From the NCBI RefSeq assembly GCF_012034245.1, contig NZ_JAATEO010000023.1:1-64000 (forward strand): 64,000 nt of DNA, written 5' to 3'. A model generated the notes under the pieces. It had not been told where the DNA came from. It was given only the letters and a program-made list of their open reading frames with translations, and did no database searches. This DNA comes from Micromonospora thermarum. Its GTDB lineage: Bacteria; Actinomycetota; Actinomycetes; Mycobacteriales; Micromonosporaceae. Both the position numbers and the translations under genes were made by a program. How positions within the stretch are numbered: the stretch's first letter is position 1; each line of letters starts with the position of its first letter. This document shows positions 26,161 to 35,431 of this stretch, piece by piece.

Positions 26161-26844
26161 TCAGCCGATCAGCTCCGGCTGGTCGGCCAGGAGCCGATAG
26201 CCGACCCCGTGGATCGTGCGGATGACCACGTCCGGCCCCAGCTTGTGCCGCAACGCCGCGATGTGGGTGTCCAGGGTGCGACTCGACGACTCCCACGTCG
26301 CGCCCCAGATCTGGTCGAGGATGACGTCGCGGCTCACCACGTTGGGCGCCCGCCGGGCCAGCAGCAGGAGCAGCTCGTACTCCTTGCGGGTCAACGGCAC
26401 GGGCGTGCCGGCGACGGTGACCTCGCGGGTGCCGACGACGATCCGTATCGGGCCGAGGAGGAGCGGCTCGTCCGGGTGGCTCAGGGCACGGGCGGCCCGG
26501 GTGCGCCGCAGGACGGCGTCGATCCGGGCCAGCAGCTCCGGGACGCCGAACGGCTTCACGATGTAGTCGTCGGCGCCGGCCCGCAGGCCACGGACCCGCT
26601 CGTGCTCCTCCGATCGCGCGGTCACCGCGATGACGGCGGTCTCCGGGCGGTCACGCAGCTTGCGGATCACGTCGAGGCCGTCGCCGTCGGGCAGACCCAG
26701 GTCGACGAGGACGACATCGGACGGCGCGGCACGCACGGCCTCCGCGGCGGTGGCGATGCGGTGGACCTCGAAGCCCGCCTGGGCCAGGACGGTCACCAGA
26801 CCCCGCGCCACGCGGTCGTCATCCTCGATGACGGTGATCCGCAT
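26161..26844 (-). CDS. tctD: OmpR-type response regulator, TctD-like
   Basis: A 227-residue response regulator. The receiver domain has the acidic pair (VIEDDDRVARGL), the phosphorylated Asp in VVLVDLGLPDGDG at about residue 51 and the conserved Lys in DDYIVKPFGVPELLARID. The C-terminal winged helix is OmpR-like (PLTRKEYELLLLLARRAPNV; SSRTLDTHIAALRHKLG; IHGVGYRLL). It diverges from tctC across 177 bases that contain two direct repeats, its probable binding sites. ATG 26844 is the natural domain start; an in-frame opening far upstream only shadows the transporter. Confidence 0.92.
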   Translation of the reverse strand: MRITVIEDDDRVARGLVTVLAQAGFEVHRIATAAEAVRAAPSDVVLVDLGLPDGDGLDVIRKLRDRPETAVIAVTARSEEHERVRGLRAGADDYIVKPFGVPELLARIDAVLRRTRAARALSHPDEPLLLGPIRIVVGTREVTVAGTPVPLTRKEYELLLLLARRAPNVVSRDVILDQIWGATWESSSRTLDTHIAALRHKLGPDVVIRTIHGVGYRLLADQPELIG

Positions 26845-26893
26845 ACCGGCGGATTGTACGGCTCGGATCGACGCTCGTGGTAGCCCTTGAGTT

Positions 26894-26941
26894 CTTGGGA
26901 TTCCTCTGACATCCGGCGCATTCCTTGGGATTCCTCTGACA
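26894..26941. promoter_or_regulatory. Two direct repeats, probable response-regulator sites
   Basis: CTTGGGATTCCTCTGACA occurs at 26894-26911 and again at 26924-26941, exactly 30 bp apart (about three helical turns), with no mismatch. The pair lies in the divergent gap between the response regulator and tctC. OmpR-type regulators bind direct repeats, so this is the expected place for TctD control of both genes. Confidence 0.75.
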
Positions 26942-27021
26942 CCATCCGCGTCCCGGTCGGCCGAGACTGAGGCCGCGCATCCCACGGACGAATGCGCGTG
27001 CGCTGACGAGGAGGCCCCGAC

Positions 27022-28041
27022 ATGACAACGACCAGGCACCGGGCCGTCGCTCGGATGATCGCCGTGATCGGCGCCGTTTCGCTCCTGGCCGCCTGCTCCG
27101 GCAACGGCGGCGGTGGCACCGGAGGCGACGCCGGGAACTACCCGGACCAGAACATCACGTTCGTCGTACCCTTCAGCGCCGGCGGCCCGACGGACACCGT
27201 CACCCGGATGATCGCCGAGCCGATGGCCGCGAAGCTGGGCGCCAAGATAGTCGTACAGAACGTCGAGGGCGCGGGTGGCACGGTCGGCGCCGGCGAGGTC
27301 GCGCGGGCCGAGGCCGACGGCTACACCGTGCTCATGCACCACATCGGCATGTCCACGGCGCCCGCCCTCTACAAGAACCTGGGCTACAAGCCGCTCGAGG
27401 ACTTCGAGATGGTCGGGCTCGTCACCGAGGTGCCGATGACGATCGTCGCCCGCAAGGACTTCCCGCCCGCGACGCTCCAGGACCTCGTGACCCACGTGAA
27501 GGCGAACGCCAACAAGGTCACCCTCGCCAACGCCGGCATCGGCGCCGCGTCCCACCTGTGCGGCCTGCTGTTCCAGAGCGCCGCCGGTGTCAAGCTCCAG
27601 GAGGTCCCGTACGAGGGGACCGGCCCCGCGCTGACCGACCTGGTCGGCGGCCAGGTCGACTTCATGTGCGACCAGACGACCAACACCAGCGGCCAGATCT
27701 CCGGGGGCAAGGTCAAGGCGTACGCGGTCACCACCCCGGAACGGGTGAAGAGCCTGCCCGACCTGCCCACCACGGCCGAAGCGGGGCTGCCCCAGCTCCA
27801 GGTCAGCGTCTGGCACGGCCTCTACGCCCCGAAGGGCACGCCGCAGGACGTCGTCCAGAAGCTGTCCGAGGCGCTGAAGGCGGCGCTGGCCGACCAGGCG
27901 GTGATCGACCAGATGGCCAAGCTGGGCACCGCGCCGGTCCCGGCGGAGGACGCCACTCCGCAGGCACACCGCACCAAGCTCGAGGAACAGCTCGGCACCT
28001 GGGCGAAGATCATCGCCGACGCCGGGGTCGAGGCCTCCTGA
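27022..28041 (+). CDS. tctC: Tripartite tricarboxylate transporter substrate-binding protein
   Basis: A 339-residue lipoprotein: signal peptide with lipobox LLAAC (Cys25), Gly-rich linker, then the typical TctC (Bug) fold beginning YPDQNITFVVPFSAGGPTDT, with VVQNVEGAGGTVGAGEVARA and a DFMCDQTT segment. It binds a carboxylate outside the cell and delivers it to the TctAB membrane complex. RBS GAGGAGG upstream of ATG 27022. It is the first gene of tctCBA and is divergent from the TctDE two-component system that probably induces it. Confidence 0.92.
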   Translation: MTTTRHRAVARMIAVIGAVSLLAACSGNGGGGTGGDAGNYPDQNITFVVPFSAGGPTDTVTRMIAEPMAAKLGAKIVVQNVEGAGGTVGAGEVARAEADGYTVLMHHIGMSTAPALYKNLGYKPLEDFEMVGLVTEVPMTIVARKDFPPATLQDLVTHVKANANKVTLANAGIGAASHLCGLLFQSAAGVKLQEVPYEGTGPALTDLVGGQVDFMCDQTTNTSGQISGGKVKAYAVTTPERVKSLPDLPTTAEAGLPQLQVSVWHGLYAPKGTPQDVVQKLSEALKAALADQAVIDQMAKLGTAPVPAEDATPQAHRTKLEEQLGTWAKIIADAGVEAS

Positions 28042-28042
28042 G

Positions 28043-28504
28043 GTGGAACGCCGACGGTCCTTCCCGGACGTCCTCGCCGGAGGAATCTTCATCCTCATCG
28101 GTGGCGCATTCGTGGTGGGGTCGCTCAGCTACGAGCTGGGCACCCCGCTGCGGATGGGCCCCGGCGCCTTTCCGCTGCTGGTCGGCGCGACCGTGGCCGC
28201 CCTGGGCCTGGCGATCGTCGTCAAGGGGCTCATCGCCGGCGAGGTGGTCGAGTTCGGGCCGGTCCCCTGGCGTGCGGTCGGCGTCATCGTGGTCGCGCTC
28301 GTGTTCTTCGGATACAGCTTCCGGGGCCTCGGCTTCGTGCCGACGGCGGCGGTGACCGCCCTCCTCACCACCCTGGCCAGCCGGCAGGTGCGGTTGCCCA
28401 CGGCCCTGGCCGTGGCCGCCGCGCTCACCGTGGCCAGCACGCTCATCTTCGTCGTCGGACTCCAGCTGCGGATCCCGCTGTGGGGCCCCTGGCTTTCGTT
28501 CTGA
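28043..28504 (+). CDS. tctB: Tripartite tricarboxylate transporter small membrane subunit
   Basis: A 153-residue protein with four hydrophobic segments (GGIFILIGGAFVVGSLSYEL at the start; ALVFFGYSFRGLGFVPTAAV in the third). Size and topology match TctB. GTG 28043 begins one base after the TctC stop. The motif LGTPLRMGPGAFPLLVGA after helix 1 is typical of the family. Confidence 0.88.
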   Translation: MERRRSFPDVLAGGIFILIGGAFVVGSLSYELGTPLRMGPGAFPLLVGATVAALGLAIVVKGLIAGEVVEFGPVPWRAVGVIVVALVFFGYSFRGLGFVPTAAVTALLTTLASRQVRLPTALAVAAALTVASTLIFVVGLQLRIPLWGPWLSF

Positions 28505-28528
28505 CGCGGCGGCCATCCGGATTGGGGC

Positions 28529-30034
28529 ATGGAACTTCTCGACAACCTCGTACTGGGCTTCTCGACCGCTCTCCTGGTCCAGAACGTCCTCTACTGCTTC
28601 GTGGGCGTGCTGCTCGGGACGGCGGTCGGCGTGCTGCCCGGCATCGGACCGACGGCGACGGTGGCGATGCTGCTGCCGATCACGTTCAACTTCGAGCCGG
28701 TGACGGCGCTGATCATGCTGGCCGGCATCTACTACGGCGCGCAGTACGGCGGCTCGACGACGGCCATCCTGATCAACCTGCCCGGTGAGTCGTCGGCGGC
28801 GGTCACCGCGCTCGACGGTCACGAGATGGCCCGGCAGGGCCGGGCCGGCCCGGCGCTGGCCGCCGCGGCGATCGGGTCCTTCGTCGCGGGCACCCTGGCC
28901 ACCGTCGCGCTGGCGGTCGCGGCCCCGCCGCTGGCCAGCGTCGCGTTGAAGTTCGGCCCGGCCGACTACTTCTCGCTGGTGCTGTTCGGCCTGATCGTGT
29001 CGATCGCGCTGGCCCGTGGCTCGGCGCTCAAGGCGCTGGCGATGATCGCGCTCGGCATCCTGTTCGGCACGGTCGGCCAGGACATCTACACCGGCACGCC
29101 CCGGTTCGTGTTCGACCAGCGCGAACTGTACGGCGGCATCGACTTCGTGTCGGTGGCCGTCGGCATGTTCGGGGTGGCGGAGATCCTGCGCAACCTGGAG
29201 AACGAGCAGGCCCGCACGGCCATCGTGGGCAAGGTGAAGAACCTCTGGCCGACCCGGGAGGACCGGCGCCGGATCGTCGCCCCGATCCTGCGCGGCACCG
29301 GTCTCGGCGCGGCGCTCGGAGTGCTGCCCGGCGGTGGCCACGTGCTGGCCTCGTTCACCTCGTACGCGGTCGAGAAGCGGATCTCGAAGCGGCAGCAGGA
29401 GTTCGGGCACGGCGCGATCGAGGGCGTCGCCGGCCCCGAGTCGGCGAACAACGCCGCCGCGCAGACGTCGTTCATCCCGCTGCTCACCCTGGGTCTGCCC
29501 GCCCACCCGGTGATGGCGCTGATGGTCGGCGCGTTCATCGTCCACGGCATCACGCCGGGCCCGAACGTGATCGAGGACGAGCCGGCCCTGTTCTGGGGCC
29601 TGATCGCGTCGATGTGGATCGGCAACCTGCTGCTCGTGCTGCTGAACCTGCCGCTGATCGGCGTGTGGGTGCGCATGCTGCGCATCCCGTACCAGGTGCT
29701 GTTTCCGATGATCATTCTATTCGCCGCGATCGGCACGTACTCGCTGAGCTTCAACCCGTACGACGTCTACGCGATCGTGTTCTTCGGGCTGTTGGGTTAC
29801 GTCCTGATCAAGTGCGGCTGCGAGCCGGCGCCCCTGCTGCTCGGCTTCGTCCTCGGCCCGCTGCTCGAGGAGAACCTGCGGCGCGCGCTCATCATCTCCC
29901 GCGGCGACGCGTCGGTCTTCCTGACCCGACCGATCTCCGCGGTGCTCCTCGCCGTGGCCGTGGCAGCGCTCGTCGTCGCCGTCCTCCCGACGATTCGCAA
30001 GCGCCGCGAGGTCGTGTTCGCCGAGGAGGAGTAG
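28529..30034 (+). CDS. tctA: Tripartite tricarboxylate transporter large membrane subunit
   Basis: A 501-residue protein with about 12 membrane segments. The conserved TctA motifs are GVLPGIGPTATVAMLLPITF near the start and GVLPGGGHVLASFTSYAVEK in the second half, an internal repeat that forms the transport path, plus YYGAQYGGSTTAILINLPGE. Starts 24 bases after tctB. Together with TctB and TctC it drives Na+- or proton-coupled uptake of a di- or tricarboxylate. Confidence 0.93.
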   Translation: MELLDNLVLGFSTALLVQNVLYCFVGVLLGTAVGVLPGIGPTATVAMLLPITFNFEPVTALIMLAGIYYGAQYGGSTTAILINLPGESSAAVTALDGHEMARQGRAGPALAAAAIGSFVAGTLATVALAVAAPPLASVALKFGPADYFSLVLFGLIVSIALARGSALKALAMIALGILFGTVGQDIYTGTPRFVFDQRELYGGIDFVSVAVGMFGVAEILRNLENEQARTAIVGKVKNLWPTREDRRRIVAPILRGTGLGAALGVLPGGGHVLASFTSYAVEKRISKRQQEFGHGAIEGVAGPESANNAAAQTSFIPLLTLGLPAHPVMALMVGAFIVHGITPGPNVIEDEPALFWGLIASMWIGNLLLVLLNLPLIGVWVRMLRIPYQVLFPMIILFAAIGTYSLSFNPYDVYAIVFFGLLGYVLIKCGCEPAPLLLGFVLGPLLEENLRRALIISRGDASVFLTRPISAVLLAVAVAALVVAVLPTIRKRREVVFAEEE

Positions 30035-30115
30035 TTGTCGTAGCGGGGCAACGGGCGTAGGGAAGCGCCCCTTCAGATCGGGTCCCCACTGCGACGATGG
30101 TGGGTCGTTGGCCGA

Positions 30116-30610
30116 TCAGTTTCCCGGCAACGTGTCCGACGCTCCGGGCCTCGGCTCCAGGACCACCACCGCGGTCTCGGACGACCGCAACGCCGCGTAG
30201 CCGTCGAGGTTCGTGTCGATCTCGCCCCAGCGGGCCCACAGCCGCGACCGCTCGTCGCCGGTCGCGGCACGCCCACGTACCGGCCGCTGCCCGTCGACCA
30301 GATCGACGGTCGCGTCCGGATGCGTCTGCAGGTTGAGCCACCAGGCGGGCTCACCCGCACCCCACCCGTTCATCGCCAGCGTGACCAGGTTCGGCCCGTC
30401 CTCGAAATACCCGAGGATGACGCTTCGCTGCTGGCCGCTGCGGCGCCCGGTGGTGGTCAGCCGGAGAGCGCCCCAGCCGTTGGCGCGTGGCCGCCACAGG
30501 CCAACCCGACCGCGAAAGACCCGGTACAGGCCCCGGTGCACCGACCAGGCCAGACGGATGAACCAGCGTGGCGGAAGCCACGGCCTTGTCGCCCGCTTCC
30601 CAACTGACAT
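30116..30610 (-). CDS. Deazaflavin (F420)-dependent nitroreductase-family protein
   Basis: A 164-residue single-domain split-barrel protein of the DDN family. The diagnostic region is LRLTTTGRRSGQQRSVILGY followed by ...NLVTLAMNGWGAGEPAWW and LNLQTHPDATVDL. Members bind cofactor F420 or quinone and reduce or retain diverse substrates. ATG 30610 has GGGAGG six bases upstream and is preferred over 30625. No operon partner. Confidence 0.87.
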   Translation of the reverse strand: MSVGKRATRPWLPPRWFIRLAWSVHRGLYRVFRGRVGLWRPRANGWGALRLTTTGRRSGQQRSVILGYFEDGPNLVTLAMNGWGAGEPAWWLNLQTHPDATVDLVDGQRPVRGRAATGDERSRLWARWGEIDTNLDGYAALRSSETAVVVLEPRPGASDTLPGN

Positions 30611-30772
30611 GACGACCTCCCACACCTAGGGCGCCATGGTACGAACAGGACGCCAACGCAGCCTCGGGCGTACCAACCGGGTTGTGTCGCAGCTCGGGGC
30701 GGCCGAGGGACTCGTCGAGCCACTCGGCCGCCCCGCCCAGCTGGAACGTGTTCAGACCGTCGGGCGCGGTGT

Positions 30773-31987
30773 CTAGCGGAGCGACCGGAGGCCGGCACGC
30801 ACCTCTTCCACGAGCAGCCGCGGCTGCTCCCATGCCGCGAAGTGGCCGCCCTTGTCGAGCCGGTTGTAGTGGATCAGGTTGGGGTACGCCTTCTCGGCCC
30901 AGCTCTTCGGAGCCTGGTAGAGCTCGTCGGGGAAGACGCTCACGGCGACCGGGATCGTGGTGCCCTTGACGCCGAAGAACGAGTACGGGTTCTCCGCGTA
31001 GAGTCGCGCCGCGGAGACCCCCGAGTTCGTCAGCCAGAAGTGGGTGATGTTGTCGAGGACGTCGTCCCGCGTCAGGCCCTCGGGCACACCGGCGAACGTC
31101 CGGGAGATCAGCGCCAGGCTCGCCGCGTCATGGTCGCACATCCACGCCGCCAGGAAGACCGGCGAATCCGCCAACCCGGTCAGCGTCTGCGGGCGAGCCG
31201 CCATCTGCAGGGCGTAGGTGACGTGCTTCCACACGAAGTCGAGCTGCTCGCACGCCTGCCGCTCCTCGGGTGAGAGACCGGCCGGCAGCGACTCGAGTGC
31301 GTTGGCCGCCCCGATGATGTTCTTGTGGAACAGGTTGTCGATCTCGGCCGGGACCACGCCGGCCATGTTGGTGTGGATGCCGAGCAGCCCCTCGGGTGCC
31401 TCGGCGGCCATGAGGTCCACGACGATCGCGCCCCAGTCGCCGCCCTGCGCCACGAACCGGTCGTAGCCGAGCCGCTTCATCAGCTTCACCCAGGCGCGAC
31501 CGATACGGTCCGGGCCCCAGCCGGTCGTCGTCGGCTTGCCCGAGTACCCGTAGCCGGGCATCGACGGGATCACCACATGGAAGGCGTCCTCCGCGCTGCC
31601 ACCGTGTGCGGTGGGATCGGTCAGCGGCTCGATGATCTTCAGCTGTTCGATGATCGAGCCCGGCCAGCCGTGCGCGACGATGAGCGGCAGGGCGTTCTCG
31701 TGCTTCGAACGAACGTGGACGAAGTGGATGTCCAGTCCGTCGATCTCGGTGATGAACTGCGGGAACGAGTTCAGCCGCGCCTCGACCTTGCGCCAGTCGT
31801 ACTCCTCGGCCCAGTAGCGCGCGAGTTCCTGCATCGTGGCGAGCTGCGGGCCCTGCGACTGGTCGTCGACGGTCTCCTTCTCGGGCCAGCGCGTGGCCAG
31901 GATGCGCTCTCGCAGCTCCTTGAGCTCCGCATCAGGGACCTCGACCGTGAACGGCCGGATCGCTGGCGTTCCCCGTGTGGCAGACAT
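30773..31987 (-). CDS. Epoxide hydrolase (microsomal/juvenile-hormone type)
   Basis: A 404-residue alpha/beta hydrolase with the N-terminal EHN extension (IRPFTVEVPDAELKELRERI ... LARYWAEEYDWRKVEARLN). Oxyanion motif HGWPGS at about residues 105-110, nucleophile Asp in QGGDWGA near 181, and catalytic His in KGGHFAAWEQP near the C-terminus. It opens epoxides to diols via an ester intermediate. It diverges from a large LuxR-type regulator across 399 bases; control by that regulator is possible but not shown. Confidence 0.9.
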   Translation of the reverse strand: MSATRGTPAIRPFTVEVPDAELKELRERILATRWPEKETVDDQSQGPQLATMQELARYWAEEYDWRKVEARLNSFPQFITEIDGLDIHFVHVRSKHENALPLIVAHGWPGSIIEQLKIIEPLTDPTAHGGSAEDAFHVVIPSMPGYGYSGKPTTTGWGPDRIGRAWVKLMKRLGYDRFVAQGGDWGAIVVDLMAAEAPEGLLGIHTNMAGVVPAEIDNLFHKNIIGAANALESLPAGLSPEERQACEQLDFVWKHVTYALQMAARPQTLTGLADSPVFLAAWMCDHDAASLALISRTFAGVPEGLTRDDVLDNITHFWLTNSGVSAARLYAENPYSFFGVKGTTIPVAVSVFPDELYQAPKSWAEKAYPNLIHYNRLDKGGHFAAWEQPRLLVEEVRAGLRSLR

Positions 31988-32386
31988 GCGGGTTCCTTCC
32001 CGTGTGATTGAAGATCGAGATGGGCCTTGTGCCCTCTACCGCGGCGAATGGCACGTCGGCCACTTTTCGCCGGGCGCATCTCGGGTGCCCGTCCACGATC
32101 GCCAAGGCGGGGGTGTGTCGCCCCAGGGAAACCCACGGGTTCGGTCCCGTGGCCGGACCCCGGGGTCGCGCCGTTCGCGCCGGAGCCGGCGACCTTCGGT
32201 CGCGTCAGGTGTGGTCTGGGGCAATTCCGCGCCGGGAATGTGAAACAAGGGGCGGTTACGACCCGGCCGGCCCTGCGGGGTGGGGTCGCCCGTTGTGGTT
32301 TGCACGCGGCGCGGCCGACCCCGATTTGATTAAAATGACCGTATTGGTCGCACCGGCTGCCACGCAACGACCAGGAAGATCGACTC
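31988..32386. other. Divergent intergenic region
   Basis: 399 bases between epoxide hydrolase and the LAL regulator. It is less GC-rich near 32320-32345 (TTGATTAAAATGACC), probably the regulator's promoter. No gene or clear operator is visible. Confidence 0.4.
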
Positions 32387-35173
32387 ATGGGGGTGCCCGC
32401 CATCGACACGCGGGTCGAACTGCGGGGCCGGGGCCCGGAGCTGGCCGCGCTGGATCGGCTGCTGGCCACAGCGCGGGCCGGTAGCAGCGCCGTCCTGGTC
32501 CTCCGCGGGGAGGCGGGGATCGGCAAGACCGCGTTGCTGAACTACGCAGTCGGCCGGGCGGCCGGGTTCCGTACGGTCGCCATCGCGGGCACCGAGTCGG
32601 AGATGGAGCTTCCGTTCGCGGTCCTCCATCAGCTCTGCGCGCCGATGCTGGGTCGGCTCCATGAGCTGCCCGGACCGCAGCGCGACGCGTTGTCCGTCGC
32701 GTTCGGGCTGCGGGAGGGCGAGGCGCCCAACCGTTTCCTCGTGGGCCTGGCGGTGCTCGGTCTGCTGGCCGGCGCCGCCGAGGACCGGCCGTTGGCCTGC
32801 CTCGTCGACGACGCGCAGTGGCTCGACGACGAGTCCATGCAGGTGCTGGCGTTTGTCGCCCGGCGGTTGATGGCCGAACCGGTCGCTTTGATCTTCGCCC
32901 TGCGGGAGCGCGCTCGCGAGCTGGCCGGTCTGCCGGAACTGCTCGTCGAGGGGCTCAGCGAGCCGGACGCGCGTGCCCTCCTGGCGTCGGCCTGCCCCGC
33001 GCCGCTCGACCCGCTGGTGCGGGACCGGATCGTCGCCGAGGCTCACGGCAACCCGATGGCCCTGCTGCAGCTGCCGCACGCCCTCGCGCCCGCTGAGCTG
33101 GCGGGCGGGTTCTGGCTTCCCGGCAGGCACCCCGTGGCGAACCACCTCGAGAATGCCTTCTACCAGCAGTTCCTCGCGCTGCCGCCAGACAGTCAGCGGC
33201 TGATGGTGACCGCCGCGGCCGAGCCGACCGGAGACGGTGGCCTGCTGTGGCGCGCAGCCGGTCTCCAGGCCATCCCGATGGATGCCGCACTCCCGGCCGA
33301 GAGCAGTGGACTGGTCGAGTTCGGCGCCAGGGTACGCTTCCGCCACCCGCTGGTGCGCTCCGCCGTCTACCAACGGACGCCCCCGCCGGATCGCCGGGCG
33401 GCGCACCGAGCGTTGGCGCAGGCCACCGATCCCCAGCTCGATCCTGACCGCAGGGCGTGGCATCTCGCTCAGGCCGCCACCGGACCGGACGAGGGCGTCG
33501 CCGCCGACCTGGAACGCTCTGCTGACCGGGCTCAGGGCAGGGGTGGAGCCGCCGCCGCCTCGTTCCTGCGGCGGGCGGCGGAGCTGACGCCCGATCCCGC
33601 GCGACGCGTCACCCGGGCACTGGCCGCCGCTCAGCTCGACATCGACGCCGGCGGGGCGGAACAGGCCGAGAACCTGCTGGCGGTCGCGGAGGCGGGCCCA
33701 CTCGACGACCTGCGGCGGGCCCGACTCGAGCGGCTGCGAGCCCGGCTGGTGTTCTCCCGGCTACGCTGCCGCGACGCACCGCGGCTTCTGCTCGACGCCG
33801 CACACCGGCTCGCACCCCTCGACGGTGCCCTTGCCCGTGACACGCTGCTGGAAGCGTTCGGCGCGGCGATCTTCGCCGGCCGGCTCAGCGACGGGCCCGG
33901 GCAGCGGGAGGTCGCCGAGGCAGCCCGCGCCGGACCCCCGCCGCCGACCCCGCCACGGGCGGTCGACGTCCTTCTGGACAGCATGGCCGGCCTCGTCATC
34001 GATGGCCACGCCGCCGGCGTCGACGCTCTCCAGCGTGCGCTGCACGTCGTCCGTCGGGAGCAGGAGAGCGGCGCGCCGGATGCGGACAGCCGGTGGCTGT
34101 GGCTGGCGTTCCGGGTGATACCCGAGCCGCTGGTGCCGGAACTGTGGGACGACGACGCGTGGCACGAGATGGCGAGCGCCGCCGTCCGTATCGCCCGCGA
34201 CACCGGTGCGCTCTCCGTCCTCCCCGTGGCACTGACCTACAAGGCGGGCTACCACGTTTTCGCGGGAGAGTTCCGTACCGCGTCGGCGCTGATCGACGAA
34301 GCGACAGCGATCTCGGAGGCGACGGGCGGCGCACCCATGATGTACACGTCACTGGTCCTCAGTGCCTGGCGGGCAGAGGAATCCGAGGCGATGGCCCTCA
34401 TCGAGAGGACCATCGACGAGGTGGGTGCCTGGGGTGAGGGGCGAACGGTCAGCCTCGCCCACTACGCAACCGCGGCGCTGTACAACGGCCTCGGCCGCTA
34501 TGAAACAGCGCTGGCAGCCGCGACCCGCGCATGCCAGTACGAGGATCTGGGCTTCTTCGGGTGGGCACTGGTCGAACTGATCGAGGCGGCCGCCCGCAGC
34601 GGTCAGCCGGAGGCCGCCGGGGCGGCGCTGGACAAGCTCACCGTACGCACCCGCGCGAGCGGAACCGAGTGGGCCCTGGGCGTGGAGGCCTGCTCACGGG
34701 CGCTCCTGAGCGACGACCAGGTTGCCGATGCGCTGTACCGGGAGGCGATCGAGCGCCTCGGACGCTGTCGAGTCGCCGTCCACCTGGCCCGGGCGCATCT
34801 GCTGTACGGCGAGTGGCTGCGTCGCCAGAACCGCCGGCAGGAGAGCCGTACGCAGCTGCGCTGCGCCTACGAGGCGTTCAGCCGGATGGGAGCCGACGGT
34901 CTCGCCGAGCGCGCCCGCAGGGAGCTTCTGGCGACCGGGGAAACCGTGCGCAAGCGGACGGCCGGAACGGCCACCGAACTCACCAGCCAGGAGGCCCAGA
35001 TCGCCAGGCTGGCCAGGGACGGACACACCAACTCCGAGATCGCCGCCCAGATGTTCATCAGCCCCCGCACCGTGGAGTGGCACCTCGGCAACGTGTTCGC
35101 CAAGCTGGGAGTCAGCTCACGCAGGCAGCTCCGCAGCGTGCTCTCCTCTCCCAAGGCTCCGCCGACGGTGTGA
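32387..35173 (+). CDS. Large ATP-binding LuxR-family (LAL) transcriptional regulator
   Basis: A 928-residue regulator. N-terminal AAA/STAND ATPase: Walker A LRGEAGIGKTALL at about residues 43-55 and Walker B LACLVDDAQWLDDES near 140. A long helical TPR-like middle part (residues about 400-850) follows, and a C-terminal LuxR helix-turn-helix (LTSQEAQIARLARDGHTNSE, FISPRTVEWHLGNVFAKLGV). LAL proteins need an inducer and ATP to activate transcription; many control specialised metabolism. ATG 32387 follows AGGAAG. The divergent epoxide hydrolase is the nearest possible target. Confidence 0.9.
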   Translation: MGVPAIDTRVELRGRGPELAALDRLLATARAGSSAVLVLRGEAGIGKTALLNYAVGRAAGFRTVAIAGTESEMELPFAVLHQLCAPMLGRLHELPGPQRDALSVAFGLREGEAPNRFLVGLAVLGLLAGAAEDRPLACLVDDAQWLDDESMQVLAFVARRLMAEPVALIFALRERARELAGLPELLVEGLSEPDARALLASACPAPLDPLVRDRIVAEAHGNPMALLQLPHALAPAELAGGFWLPGRHPVANHLENAFYQQFLALPPDSQRLMVTAAAEPTGDGGLLWRAAGLQAIPMDAALPAESSGLVEFGARVRFRHPLVRSAVYQRTPPPDRRAAHRALAQATDPQLDPDRRAWHLAQAATGPDEGVAADLERSADRAQGRGGAAAASFLRRAAELTPDPARRVTRALAAAQLDIDAGGAEQAENLLAVAEAGPLDDLRRARLERLRARLVFSRLRCRDAPRLLLDAAHRLAPLDGALARDTLLEAFGAAIFAGRLSDGPGQREVAEAARAGPPPPTPPRAVDVLLDSMAGLVIDGHAAGVDALQRALHVVRREQESGAPDADSRWLWLAFRVIPEPLVPELWDDDAWHEMASAAVRIARDTGALSVLPVALTYKAGYHVFAGEFRTASALIDEATAISEATGGAPMMYTSLVLSAWRAEESEAMALIERTIDEVGAWGEGRTVSLAHYATAALYNGLGRYETALAAATRACQYEDLGFFGWALVELIEAAARSGQPEAAGAALDKLTVRTRASGTEWALGVEACSRALLSDDQVADALYREAIERLGRCRVAVHLARAHLLYGEWLRRQNRRQESRTQLRCAYEAFSRMGADGLAERARRELLATGETVRKRTAGTATELTSQEAQIARLARDGHTNSEIAAQMFISPRTVEWHLGNVFAKLGVSSRRQLRSVLSSPKAPPTV

Positions 35174-35431
35174 CGGCAACGGACGACGCCCCGGGTCGAT
35201 GAGGGACGCCCCGGGGGCGCACCCCCTATGGCCCCTATCGCCGGCAGGATCGACCCGGGGGCCGCGGGACCTGTCCCCGGTGGACGGATCCCCGTCCTCC
35301 CTAACGTCGCGAGCGGTGCAGGCCCTGATCGGGTCGGCAGTGTTGCGGGCGCATCCCCGATGTGCCGTCCCCGCGTCGGCCATAGCGTCGCTGTCAACGC
35401 TCGATGGCCGTTCCCGGAGGAGTACCCGCAC

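Noticed and set aside
26845..28098. 418-residue N-terminal extension of the response regulator
   Set aside because: The open frame runs antisense to tctC; the receiver domain starts naturally at 26844.
28010..29545. 511-residue minus-strand frame opposite tctAB
   Set aside because: Shadow of the transporter genes; no domain, unlike the intact TctA and TctB on the plus strand.
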